DNA from: Chromera velia
Taxonomy: Eukaryota; Sar; Chromeraceae
Assembly (NCBI GenBank): GCA_018398765.1
Contig: JAHBMJ010002789.1
Coordinates: 1-15,904 of the forward strand
DNA: 15,904 bases
Reading direction: 5' to 3'
Part shown: positions 1-9,600 of the stretch, piece after piece
Layout: each line of letters begins with the position of its first letter
How positions within the stretch are numbered: position 1 is the first letter of the stretch
Program-made: the position numbers and the translations under genes
The notes under the pieces: generated by a model
Seen by the model: only the letters and a program-made list of their open reading frames with translations
Told to the model about the DNA's origin: nothing
The model's database searches: none

Positions 1-1007
1 CCCCCTCGGGCCTCCTTTTCTGTACAGATAGTTGGCGGTATTACCTGCTAGAATCTACTGGTCCGTGCTGGAGAGGCGGTAATAGGCAATGAACCGCACG
101 AGGCAACAAGAATATAAGTGTTATCGTATGATATCTTAAATACTAAGATAAATAGCATATTTGCAAATCGTAAATTAATCTAAAAATTAACTGAATTACA
201 AATTTGTAAAACTCAATCACAAATATCGAGGACGCAACTTTGTACTAGTAATTACACTGAAATTGCTTTCTATATAGATTATGCTTTTGATAGCTTTTCA
301 CAATCGTGCAGCCTGACTCCTAGCCTGACTCGGAGGCGTGGCCTAGCTGAGGGAGCTCAGTAGGGGGCTCAGCCTGACTCGGAAGCAAGTGCTGCAGACC
401 AGGAGCCTGGCAGGAGGGAGCTCAGTTTTCAAAGCTAGTTTTCAAGAGCAGAAACAGCTCGTCACATCGCAGTCGAGAGCGAAACCTGTTTCAGCTCTTT
501 CTCTTGTCGTCCTCAATTCTCGTCAGTTCACAACATTTCAACCCTTCGCAGTTGAAACAAATTAAATACACAATCGCCGAGCAACCCTCTGCCCCCACAG
601 GCTGCGAGCGATTCCTGTTTCTGTGTCCACCAGCACCCTCCCATTCCTGTACAAACGAAGGAACGACCACATGACGGAATGCACTGCTACCCACATTCAG
701 ATCCGATCTAAGACAGATCAAGATTCTGCACCCCCTCTTCTCATCCCAGCTCAAGTGGCCGAGAAGATGGACACGCTCCCTCTCTTTGCATGTGATGTAG
801 GCGAAAACTGAGTCAACAAGAAACGTGTCCAGGAACCCTGAGAGAAACGGGGTCAGAGGAAGGTCCCCAACATTCTTCCCATCAAACGCTACGACGCAAT
901 AAAAAATAAACTCGCATGGCAACCCTTTTCCAGCATGCACACAAAAGAAAAGGGAAAAAAGAAAGACCGTCTATGAACAGTGTTGGGTGTCCCCCGGACC
1001 CTCAGCC
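1..1007. other. Left flank: AT-rich block, GC-rich repeated words and PEX16 3' flank
   Basis: No convincing gene is visible here. About 110-300 is strongly AT-rich and full of stops in all frames. About 300-430 is GC-richer and carries repeated short words, listed separately. From about 490 to 1007 the composition resembles the gene region to the right; this stretch is the downstream flank of the minus-strand PEX16 gene and probably includes its 3' UTR. A 150-codon minus-strand open frame (940-491) has no ATG and is discussed under findings. The AT-rich part resembles the block at 14400-15695 in composition, but I found no shared word long enough to call a common repeat. Confidence 0.5.
310..426. 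repeat. Cluster of short direct repeats (AGCCTGACTC and GAGGGAGCTCAGT)
   Basis: AGCCTGACTC occurs three times, at 310-319, 322-331 and 371-380. The second and third copies share 13 bases, through CGGA. GAGGGAGCTCAGT occurs twice, at 349-361 and 414-426. The copies are read directly from the sequence. They sit at the junction between the AT-rich block and normal-composition DNA, so they could be the edge of a dispersed repeat or a decayed minisatellite. No function is assigned. Confidence 0.75.
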
Positions 1008-4000
1008 TCACGTCCCGGACGTAGAAAAGTACAGCGGCCGCAGAGCCAGCCACACGTCGAGGGTGCTGCATGCAGAGGCACACAGAAGAGCACAGTCAAA
1101 ATAAAATGAAACACTTATATGATCAAGCGCGGCGTACAGAGAGGCAGGGAAGAGAAGGAGAGAGTGCACAGAACAAAGGAAGGAGGGAAGACGCACACGA
1201 GGCAAAGAACGAAGGGAGCGAAGGCGAGGAGGGAGGGCAGCCTCCAAGTCGAAAGCTGCATCGCCTCAGCCAACAAAGAGTAATTGCCCACATGGACAGA
1301 TGCACACTCACTCACTCCCTCACTCACTCACTCACCTAAGCATGGACAACAGAGGAACCCTCTGGATGTTCCTGTCAAGCCACAGAGCTGCACATACAAA
1401 GGAAAATTCGAATGAAGGAACACAACATTTCTGGTGAACAGCCGATGCATTGCCAAGAGGCAGAGATTTTTTCCTGCCTGTGCAACTCAAAATCTGACGG
1501 CAGGAAACAAGAGGCACAGACGCCCCACCAACCAACCAACCACCCAGACAGACAGATATTGTTCCAGACAGGCACAGAGAGCGACAGCAAAACGAACAGA
1601 GACAGACAGACAGACAGAAAAAAAACCGACAGACGGACAGACCTGGCTGTTCGAGGAACATCTCAAAGAAGGGAGATCGAAAGAGCGCGAGACCCAGATT
1701 GCTCCGTCTGCAAAGAAGAAGAAAAGACGAATTGCCGACACAAACAAGCAGAAGAGAGAAAAGCAGGTCAAGCAGGGGCTTCTCCTCTCTCTCCTCCATT
1801 CTGATCAATCAGGGGACCCTTTAAATACTGCCTGTCAAAGTGAGAAAAAGCCACGAACAACAACATAGCCACAGTTCAGATACCAAAAGTAAATCCAAAC
1901 AAGCACGATACACATGCACCCAGAACCTCCACCATCCCCCCCCGGTGGGACAACTGAGGAAACACGTCAACCCCNACACACACACACGCACACACAAATA
2001 AACAACTAAAAGGGCAGGGGCGGACGAACCAAAGGAACGCGAAAGAAATCGCCTATCTCCCTCTTTTAAGTGTATGCTTGAAAAAAAAAAGAAAGAAAAC
2101 CGGTGGGTGAAGAGAGAATGGGTGAAAGAAGAAACAAACGTGGGAAACAGTCGAGCGCGACACACACACAATCGGAGAGAAAACAAAAACCTGAGTGCAG
2201 ATTCGCTTCGCACGCTATACGCCGGACCCTTTCTTTCACTGGACTCCATTTCTTAAATTATGATGCATGATTCAAGCCAGGCAGAGAAAAACAAGAGAGG
2301 AAAGAATGCCGACGGAGAGAGAGACACGCACATACCGACCGTCTCCTCAGTTCCGCCTCTTCCACCTCATCAACAGAAGGGAGGACCTCCCCCACCTCCC
2401 CAGGTTGACCCTCGCCCTGCGCCCCCAGAACCGAACGACCACTTTCCCCGTCAACGTCACGTGCCCCTGTTCTGGCAAGAGCGCCCCCCCCGCCCCCAAC
2501 CCTCACCGCCCCCTCACCACACCCGATGCCCCCAGTACTTCCAAGAGCACCGAGACCCTCAGCAGAGGCAGCAGGTGCAGCAGGGACACGACTACCGTCA
2601 TCCGCCATCACTCCCCCCACCCGAGGAATCGCTGCCCGAGAAAGTCTGTCTCTCTCTCCCCCCTCTCCCATTCTTCTGCTGTCTCGTTCCCCCCGGAGCG
2701 CAGACGAAGAGAGGTGGATGGAAAGAGCTTCCGCACCTGCAAAGGCTCGCGCAATCACTCATACATGGAAAGAAAGCGTGAAAGAAAAACTCTTACAACC
2801 AGTCGCGCAGCAGGCCAGAACAGACAGACAGAATTCATTCAAACCGATCGGCCTGCGTCCAAAGAAGATCTCCATCCAGGTCGAAAAGCTCTCAAGAGAC
2901 GAATTTGATATGTGCAGCTCTGCCTGACTTCCAATTGATGTGACCGAATCCATCAGACCTTCTCTTTTCTGTTGCTTTCCCTCCCGCCAGCCCTGTTTCA
3001 CTCCCCTAACATACATCCGAGAAGGATGACGTCAAACAACAACACCAAAGTGACCTCCCTCGTCCAACAAATACGTGTTCTTTCAAGCAACGAGTCAGTC
3101 AAGTAAAAAAAAAAAGAACACACGACTGACCCAAGGCTACCACCCAAGGCAGCCAGCCGCCCCCGTCTCGTGCCGTCCCCGCAACCGCAGCAGCAGAGCC
3201 TGCGGAGGAAGAGGACGAAGAGGAAGAGGACGAAGACCCACTGCGTCCCCTGGCCCCAGTCACTGACACAAACGCGGCGGCAGAAGCAGCAGCACTCCGA
3301 GCACGCGCAGAAGCCCGCCTGTGCAAGAGGTACAGGTGTAGCAAGGGGCGAATGTGATAGAGGAGTTCTCCAAGAATTCGCCTCCTGCACACATACGAAG
3401 ATGAAGTAAAAAAGAATGAGAAAGAGAGACACGGTGGGAGAAAGCGAAAGTCAAAAGATTCGCCAGCCACCGACGGGAATCTCTCGTCTGTCAGCAACAC
3501 CCGCGCTGCATGTAAGCTTTCACAGAACAAAACGAGACTGAGAGAGACAAACCCGAACGATCAGAGACCGAAAAGGAACACACCGTTGCAGAAAGGCCGT
3601 AGTGAACGGGACCCAGGAAGGGCCGCAGACGAAACATTGAGAGATAGAACAAACGACCGAAAAGAAGAGAGGAAGCACCACGGCACCCCGGCGAATCGAA
3701 AGAAAAAAAAAAACAACTCACAGATTCCTGCCTCTGCGCGTCGATGTGCCCTCAAGCAGCGCTGCCGGAAGAGATCGGACGAATCCCGGCAGTCCCATGA
3801 TTGTCGTGGAAAGGGAAACAGACTCGCGTGCAAGGACAGAGAAGAGAGAAGTTTGACCCTCGGGAGACACGCTTGAAGATCGGCCGCGTGCTTGTGGTTG
3901 CGTTCCTCTTCCTGGTTCTGCTTCTGTTGGTGAGTGTGCGGTCTGCACCGTCTTACACGTTTGAGACTCTGCAGTTGATGCAGCACTGGCTTGGGACGCC

Positions 4001-5843
4001 TGGGAAGATGGACTTCCGATGGCATTCGCGGGGGCAGGGGGGGGGAGAGCTGGAACCTGCCCCTGGTCACTGGCGCCGCTGTATGCCCTGTCTCTCTGTG
4101 CTTGAGTGGGTTCTGCAGCGATTGCAGGCTGTTGTGAGGGAGGGGACGCGGAGGGTGGAATTGAGATTTTAGTCAAAGGCCGGAGGACCTTTCCACTCCT
4201 TTTTCCTCTGAAAGGAGGAGCGCGTGCTGCTGCAGCTGCCCTCTGTTGCTCTCGTTCTGCGCGCTCCCTCTCCATCTCCCCGTCTGTGTCCCGGTCGTTT
4301 TGGGCCCTCGCTTCTGCATCGAACAGCGCCGTCTCCTCCACGTGGAGGCGAAAAGGGGACATCCCAAACAACACAGCTTTCAAGAGGATTCTGCAAAGAG
4401 GAAAAAAAGGGAAGCCGCAGAGGCGCAAAAGTGAAGACGTGCAAAATGCACACACAGAACAGAAACAGCCGCAAGCACACAACCAACAGTAAAATGAAGG
4501 GACAGATGGTGACGAAGCAGACTTAGATAACCAGGAAACAAAAGCGAAAGACCCTCCCGGTTCCCCCCCTTTCCCCCCATCATATTTGTCGACCCCCCCA
4601 CGAAGAGCAAGCTGACTTGAAGAGCTCCACCCAGAGTGCCTGTCGGAGAGACGCAGCCACTCCCCGTCTCCGTGCCCTCACTTCTATGAGACCCTGGAAA
4701 CATCGGAGACCCCGAAGCACGAAGGCCACAGACTCCCAAAACGCACTGAGACAAGGAAAGAAAGCAGAAAGACACAAGTAGAGGCAGAAAAGGTCAGGAG
4801 GGGGTTGTGCAGTCAGAAGGAACCCGATGCACGGCTAACCAATGGGACGCTTCCATCTATACATTCCCCCCCGCGCACACCTTTGAAAGGATCTGGCTGC
4901 TGTTTGATCAGTCCCTTAGATGTTTCTTGACTCCTCACAGAGAGGCTCAGACAATAAGGTCTGTGTTGAAAAAGTTTCATCATGCGCAAACAGCAGCAGC
5001 GCCATCGAACCTCAATGGTTCAGCAAAAAAGAATAGCAGCACACATTCCGGAATGCCTGGTGCAAAAAAAACGACAGAGGAAAGGAACGATAGAGAAGAG
5101 TTGACTGAGTGCCTGGACAACATGTGTACCTCCCACAAGTACACATGCAACGATTCCGCAAGAGGTCTGTCTGTGGACTGACAATGCACCAGCAGGAACG
5201 CCTGCAAGTCTGACGAGGTCCCGTGTGTCCCCGCAGACAGTTTGCCTATAGAGGACGAAGAGGTCGAAAAACGAGTAGAAGCTCTGGGCAAGAATGGCCG
5301 ACTCATCATCCGTCTCATCGATAGGCACAAGGTACAGGAGGACCCTAAGAAAATCCTCCTGCAAATAGAAAAGAGGGAGAATCAGAGTATCTGAAGATGC
5401 GCGTCTGATGTATAAGCAGAAAGGGAAAGAGCGTAACTGACGATATTGGATCCATAGCGTGTGAGAATATCACAGTGCTGTCTCCATACAGCTTTGACTG
5501 AGGGAGGGAGGTTGTCGGATATTGTCGTTGCCATCCATTCAGCAGAGATAGGAGGACAAGAAGGATGCGCAGTCTGGACGACAGTTCGCAAACTCTCAGA
5601 AACGTGAAGGCCTCCTCCTTCTTCTCCCTTCAGGGCTTCAGTCTCCGCTCGACGTATGCATGTTTGAATGCTGGCCGATGACAGGTTGTGAGCCATTTCG
5701 GGCAGTTTACTGTGGATCTGACTGTTAAGTTCTTTCTCTACAACCACGGGCTGCAACTGCGATGCCTCTTCCTCCCGAGGAAGCAGGGGCTGTTGCCTGT
5801 CCTCCTCTTCCGCAACGCCCTCTGACGTCCTGCTTGCAGGCAT
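1008..5843 (-). CDS. PEX16: Peroxisomal membrane biogenesis protein PEX16 (peroxin-16), 9 exons, 733 aa
   Basis: PEX16 is an integral membrane protein that helps insert peroxisomal membrane proteins and works with PEX3 and PEX19. Exons (minus): 5843-5442, 5358-5183, 4745-4617, 4390-3722, 3384-3131, 2736-2340, 1707-1643, 1387-1336, 1065-1008; every junction keeps phase. The ATG at 5843 is the first after an in-frame TGA. Family landmarks in order: EDFLRVLLYLVP (135-146); a helix ending VELFKILLKAVLFG (about 232-245); GKRSGKVLRPL (298-308, human GKRSNRVVRTL); ELLYHIRPLLHL (465-476, human EFLYIARPLLHL); WLPWVVAL (536-543); ELRRR (672-676); LFRSPFF (684-690, human LLRSPFY); and a C-terminus ending YFSTSGT. 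These match the human and plant proteins as I remember them. Usual length is about 340-370 residues. The excess is an N-terminal extension of about 115 residues, a Pro/Ser/Ala-rich insert (about 309-450), a poly-Ser tract (about 509-520) and a Gly/Ala-rich insert (about 560-665). Family call about 0.93; exact ends of low-complexity exons less sure. Confidence 0.9.
1302..1335. repeat. (ACTC)n microsatellite abutting the PEX16 exon 8 donor
   Basis: On the minus strand this reads GTGAGTGAGTGAG and starts exactly at the 5' splice site that follows exon 8 (last exon base 1336). The first repeat unit therefore forms the donor GTGAGT. Further in-register GT donors follow every four bases, so small expansions could offer several alternative donors. 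Confidence 0.85.
1643..1707 (-). other. PEX16: PEX16 exon 7 carrying the LFRSPFF signature
   Basis: This 65-base exon encodes RSNLGLALFRSPFFEMFLEQ plus P. It matches the family signature in human PEX16 (LLRSPFY) and plant PEX16 (LMRDPFF), which follows an E-L-R-R-R stretch. Here ELRRR is supplied by the end of exon 6 at 2340, about 630 bases away. The exon 6 donor must therefore be GTCGGT at 2339, not the nearby GTATGT at 2335, because only the former gives the right phase. Confidence 0.9.
1708..2339 (-). other. PEX16 intron 6, 632 bp, with (CA)n and one unresolved base
   Basis: The intron starts GTCGGT at 2339 and ends TTTGCAG at 1708. It is pyrimidine-rich on the sense strand, with a CA/GT run at about 1976-1996, a poly-A tract on the plus strand near 2077-2088, and an undetermined base (N) at 1975. 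Short open frames inside it have no family similarity and are not needed for the gene model. Confidence 0.7.
2737..3130 (-). other. PEX16 intron 5, 394 bp
   Basis: The donor is GTCAGT at 3130 and the acceptor is TTTGCAG at 2737. Joining its ends gives WLPWVVAL-G-AEALSIHL, which aligns with the family segment after W-x-P-W (plant WIPWAISLSVDTLGMGLL). An open stretch inside at about 2795-2910 can be joined in phase, but it would interrupt this conserved segment, so I leave it out. Confidence 0.75.
3131..3384 (-). other. PEX16: PEX16 exon 5 with the conserved helix and a poly-serine tract
   Basis: The exon opens with RRILGELLYHIRPLLHLYLL, the best conserved block of the family and the clearest evidence for identity. 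It then runs into Ala/Arg-rich sequence, a run of about eleven serines (purine-rich GAA/GAG triplets on the plus strand at about 3205-3235), and the conserved W-L-P-W motif. The serine run lies between two conserved membrane-associated blocks and is not found in human or plant PEX16 as I recall them. Confidence 0.88.
3722..4390 (-). other. PEX16: PEX16 exon 4, long low-complexity exon
   Basis: This 669-base exon encodes the end of the first hydrophobic helix, an acidic/basic charged stretch, the conserved GKRSGKVLRPL, and then about 150 residues rich in Pro, Ser, Ala and Gln. A donor-like GTAAGA (minus strand, near 3950) and an acceptor-like CGGCAG ending near 3761 could remove an in-frame segment of about 190 bases. 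The frame is open either way, so splicing here may be optional. Confidence 0.75.
4746..5182 (-). other. PEX16 intron 2, 437 bp
   Basis: The donor is GTCAGT at 5182 and the acceptor is GTCTCAG at 4746. This join gives a 25-26 residue spacer between the Y-R-Q-T region and the next helix, the same length as in human PEX16. A tempting internal exon (about 5050-5010, after a strong polypyrimidine tract) also fits the phase if a different donor is used, but it lengthens the spacer and is not favoured. Confidence 0.7.
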
Positions 5844-6053
5844 CGCAATCAACTCAAATCACAGTGGGGCTCGGACATTCGGACAAATCGAGAAATCAAT
5901 CAGGCGATCCGCGGCCCGCTATCCCCTACAGACACTCTCACGAGACAGGGTATGGACACGTGCGAGCTTCACTGCTTACAGGCCGCTTGAAGGAGAGACA
6001 TCAGCTGCCAGAAGATGCAAGTTTAAGCAATGGAGGTTGGCCGGCAAAGGGCA

Positions 6054-6076
6054 AATGACATCACAATGACATCACA
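6054..6076 (+). repeat. Tandem duplicate of AATGACATCACA
   Basis: AATGACATCACA occurs at 6054-6065 and again at 6065-6076, sharing one base. The copies sit in the divergent promoter region just before a run of T and the 28-bp inverted repeat. The word TGACATCA could be a bZIP-like site, but that is only a guess. Confidence 0.8.
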
Positions 6077-6091
6077 CATTTTTTTTTGCTT

Positions 6092-6119
6092 GATATCGAT
6101 CGATAGATCGATCGATATC
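6092..6119. promoter_or_regulatory. 28-bp inverted repeat GATATCGATCGAT-AG-ATCGATCGATATC
   Basis: The arms at 6092-6104 and 6107-6119 are perfect 13-base inverted repeats separated by two bases. The arms are themselves made of overlapping ATCGAT words. It lies near the middle of the divergent promoter region, about 250 bp from the PEX16 ATG and 430 bp from the other ATG. Candidate roles are a dimeric regulator site or a cruciform-prone element. Confidence 0.7.
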
Positions 6120-6215
6120 GCGCGGATCTCGACCGCATTTTGTCATGCACGGGCGCGCGCGTCCGCGCAAAGCGAGCGCATTTGTCTCAAAATTGGTTGG
6201 GGATGCGCGTATCGG

Positions 6216-6229
6216 TTGCATGCATGCAA
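6216..6229. promoter_or_regulatory. 14-bp palindrome TTGCATGCATGCAA containing two overlapping TGCATGCA words
   Basis: TGCATGCA occurs at 6217-6224 and 6221-6228 inside a perfect palindrome. In apicomplexans TGCATGCA is a known binding word of an ApiAP2 transcription factor, and chromerids carry ApiAP2 proteins. The location in a divergent promoter fits a regulatory site. The factor involved is inference. Confidence 0.6.
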
Positions 6230-6547
6230 GATAGGTCGGCATGGTACCATTTTGCACAGAAGACCGCCCAACTTATATATGCGCCAGCTGCTGCTGTACT
6301 GCAAGGTCGACGAAGTTGACGACTGCTGAGGTACTCTTTGGGGAGAACAAAAGCACGGTCATTGACAAATTAATCTGTCAGAGAGAGTGCCAGGAGACTT
6401 TCAACAACTGGTAGAGAGCAGCAGAAGAAGGAAAGCCATGCGAGAACGTTGACTCGTGTGCTGCAAGAGAGATCGATCCACAGAGACAGCAAACTAGATC
6501 GGGTACAAGAGAGCGAGAGAGAGATCATTCGAGTCGAAAATTAAGAC

Positions 6548-6601
6548 ATGAGGTTTGGATCGCTGGTCCCCTGTCTGGTCGGGCTGGCGGCGATCACCCA
6601 A
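6548..6601 (+). other. Exon 1: signal-peptide exon
   Basis: This 54-base exon encodes [18 protein letters not shown] and ends at a phase-0 donor GTGGGT. Exon 2 continues with Ala and Ser residues, giving a plausible signal-peptidase site near ITQA-SSS. Without splicing, the frame would stop six codons later, so the exon only makes sense as part of the spliced gene. Confidence 0.75.
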
Positions 6602-9600
6602 GTGGGTTTTCAGGAAGCATAAGTTAATTCATGCGAATGCATGTATCTTTTGAATTGGGAGCCACCTCAACGCATGTATGGAGTGAATGTCGAGAGTGAT
6701 TGAGTGTCTTAGTCCTGGAAGGCGTGTCCTGCCTTCCTAGACTCGCCTCTTCTTCTTCTGACCGGAAAAGTGAGTTTGCACCTCTGACCTTCTGCTTGGA
6801 TGCATCATTGCATGCTTTGCAGGCCTCTTCTTCAGCTTCTTTTACAGCCAAGGAAATTGAGTGTGAGTCGCACCGCTTCGCCGTCTTTCTTCATCTCGTT
6901 GTCGCAGCTCAGCGACTTGCAGCCTATAATGTCAAGTGCGTGGCCACTCCGCACATACCCTTTTGTCAGCTGCTGGTCCTGGAGATCGATGAGGCCTATT
7001 CGTTTGTCTCCGCGGCCTTCCACGGCTTTCCAAACGGCTGTCCGACCTCCGGGCTGATGGAGCAGGCAGCCTCTGTCGGGCAGGGGAGCGCTCTGCTGAG
7101 AGACCTGGAGAGGGCAAGCGAGCTTCTGGAAGCACAGCCACTTCAGGTAGGGAGGAGGGAAGTATGCAGGCGGAGCGGATTTAAAGATGGGTATGAAGGT
7201 GACTGGGGAATGGTTGCGGGACTTCTGCATTTTGGTTTCAGTCGAAGTTGTTACGCACAAAGGTTTGCATGGCAAATGTGTGCGGCACTTTCAAGCAGAT
7301 GTAGACGGTGTGCTGCCTTTAATACGACAAGGGGATGACTTTTCAAGAGAGTGGAGGAGAAGGTGCGTGAATCTTTGAAGGCTCCGGGAAGATTTATGAC
7401 ACTTGGGTCCTTTCCTTTCCACATTTCGAATTTTTGGTTTTTTTTTTTTGTGCCACTTATTTGATTCCCACGCAGCAGAGGAAGGCTTTGATTTCCAGGA
7501 GGGAACCTCCGATGTGATTCGTTTCTGTCTGTGTGTATGTGTGTATGTGAGTGTGCATAAATCATTGAATGAATTATTGGATACATGGATGGATGGATGG
7601 ATGGATGGATGGATGGATGGATGGATGGATAGGAGGGAGAGCTCTCAAGATTCTCTGATGGATGTGCGCAGTTGCTGACCCTCCCAGAGCTCTACACCCA
7701 CCTTCCTTGGGAGACGTTCTGTCACGGAGAGGAGGAACGAATCGGGCTGCTTACCAAGGAGGACACCTGCAAGGGAATGCTCGAGGTCCATGGGAGGGCG
7801 GGGGGCTTGAATTGTGAATTAATGTTCCAATGCCTAGCCTCCTTTGATTTGATTCTATACAAGGGTTTTGATTCTGCAAGAAAAACTTCAGCCAGCAGTC
7901 AATGAGAAAAGCCTTTCCATCTGTGGCGGAGTCGAACAGAAACGGAAAGTGCAGGGAATCAGTGAGCAAGTTGAATTACTGAGTCAGTAGGTCAATACAG
8001 GGAAAAAAAGAAGAAGACTGCACACGGACAAGCTTCCATCTGATTCTTACATCTCCTCAGCATTCCAGTTATTCCATGTGTGTATTTTCGTCTTCTTTCT
8101 CGTGCTCTCTCCTTGCTCTTTCGGGCCGGGGAGAGACCGAAGGTTCTTCTCTTTTCCTGCACTCCGCTCTTCTTTCTGCTTTTCTTCTGCAGGCCGGCAT
8201 CTACAGCAGGAAACCAGATATCGTCAGTCGTCGTCTTTGTGGTCACATTTGTAAATAGGCAAAGGAGTGTTTTCTTGGTGTGTACAGGAGCTGCCCATGT
8301 GCTTTCGTTGATTTGATGGGAGAAGACCCCAATTGTATGAAGAAAACAATACGTGGGGTATTCGATTAACTCTTGTGCCCCTGTCTTCCCTGCACACTTT
8401 GTTGAATGGAACAGATGTCTTCTTTTCCTCTTTTGCCGTCGACGGAGTAACGCTGCACGGTTCTTACACTCCGTTGCGGAAGATCAAAATGATTCGTCAT
8501 CAGCTGTCTGTAGTCTCATCAGATGGCTGGCGTTATGGACAGACGGTAGAGATGGAGTGCACGCGTCCACGGGACTTTGTTGGTTTGATCATGTTCCTCT
8601 TTGGTCTTTTTCTTTCCCGTCGTTTTCTTCCAAAACATGTTCTGATTCCCTCATTCGATCAGGTCGGAATGGAAGAGAGAGTTCCTTCATTCCTCTTCTC
8701 TTCCCCACTCTGCCCCCCTGCTTGCCTGCTGACCTCACTTGCATGCACGCAGGACGACCTGAACCCCTTCAAGTGTCCTGGGACCTTGAGACAACAAATG
8801 AGAAAACTGAGAAGGTCAGTCAGTCAGTCAGTGCATGCACAAAGAGAACAAACGAGAAGAGAAGAGAAGGACGAGTGGACGCAGGGGGTGCGAATGGGGG
8901 GTTGGTTGTGTTCATCACAAGGCGGTTCCATTCTACAGGATGGATTTCTGAACGACTTCTCAAATATGCGACTCTGAAAAAGACAGGTCGTCAATGAGCA
9001 GGTGCGTTCAAACAACTTTGTTTCCTGCGTTTGTGTCGGCGGTCAACACTTCAAAGTGTGCATTTCTGTCCACTTCTTCCCGCTGGCAAAGTCACCCACC
9101 AATGAGTCAGGTTCTCTGCATGTTGCTTCACTGCAGCGAGCTTGCTGAAGGCCAGCTTCCTTCCAAAAAGGAAAAATTGCCGCCCGACTATGCAAGGACC
9201 TTCACAGGCTGGCGAACAAATCCTTCCGTACCCGGCCCCGCAGTACTTCTAGAGAAGAAGTCAGCCACCGTTCCCTCTTCGGGTTTTAAAACAAGGACAG
9301 GCTCTGATCCATTCCACCGACCTGGAGTTTGGGGCTCCTCTATCATCCCTCCGGTAGTGAAGACAACAACACAGGTAGGTGCGTCTATTTGCATTGTATC
9401 TGCTCCTGTGGCTGTTTTTCGTTACCTGAAATTGTTGACCGCCTTTGAATATATTGGTGGAAGACACACATTGATCAAAACACACTTTATTTTACGTATA
9501 TTCAGTGGCAGGTCCGCCTCTTTGTTTGTGTTTCTCCGACAAGTAGGATTAAGTCTTTCATTGAACACAAAAAAGTGAGTCGAGACGTTTCTGGCTGTCC

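Larger units (their letters stand above)
5844..6547. promoter_or_regulatory. Divergent promoter region between PEX16 and the secreted-protein gene
   Basis: This 704-bp region separates the two start codons, which face away from each other, so it should hold both promoters. It is rich in short symmetrical words: a 28-bp inverted repeat (6092-6119), a 14-bp palindrome (6216-6229), ATGGTACCAT (6241-6250), and a duplicated AATGACATCACA. A TATATA-like word lies at about 6274-6279. A stretch of alternating CG (about 6147-6175) is the most CpG-dense part of the region. Transcription start sites cannot be placed from sequence alone. Confidence 0.75.

Noticed and set aside
1750-1840. Minus-strand exon-like sequence after TTTGACAG
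   Set aside because: No frame continues into exon 7 with a usable donor. The homology requires exon 6 (ELRRR) to join exon 7 directly.
1070-1868. Several charged plus-strand open frames
   Set aside because: They are shadows of pyrimidine-rich introns and microsatellites of the minus-strand gene, with no start context or similarity.
2260-2908. Long plus-strand open frames rich in Pro, Arg and His
   Set aside because: They are antisense to the Gly/Ala-rich PEX16 exon 6. Their composition is what a GC-rich shadow frame gives.
2795-2910. Open stretch on the minus strand that could be an extra PEX16 exon
   Set aside because: It can be joined in phase, but its acceptor has no pyrimidine tract, and inclusion would split the conserved segment between WLPWVVAL and AEALSIHL.
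5005-5055. Short minus-strand exon after a strong polypyrimidine tract
   Set aside because: Phase allows it, but the direct join from GTCAGT at 5182 to the acceptor at 4746 gives the family's usual spacer length and uses the local donor consensus.
8353-8997. Long plus-strand open frame of 214 codons across introns 5 and 6
   Set aside because: It runs through the introns and overlaps exons 5 and 6 in another frame. Exons 4, 5, 6 and 7 chain perfectly in the other frame.
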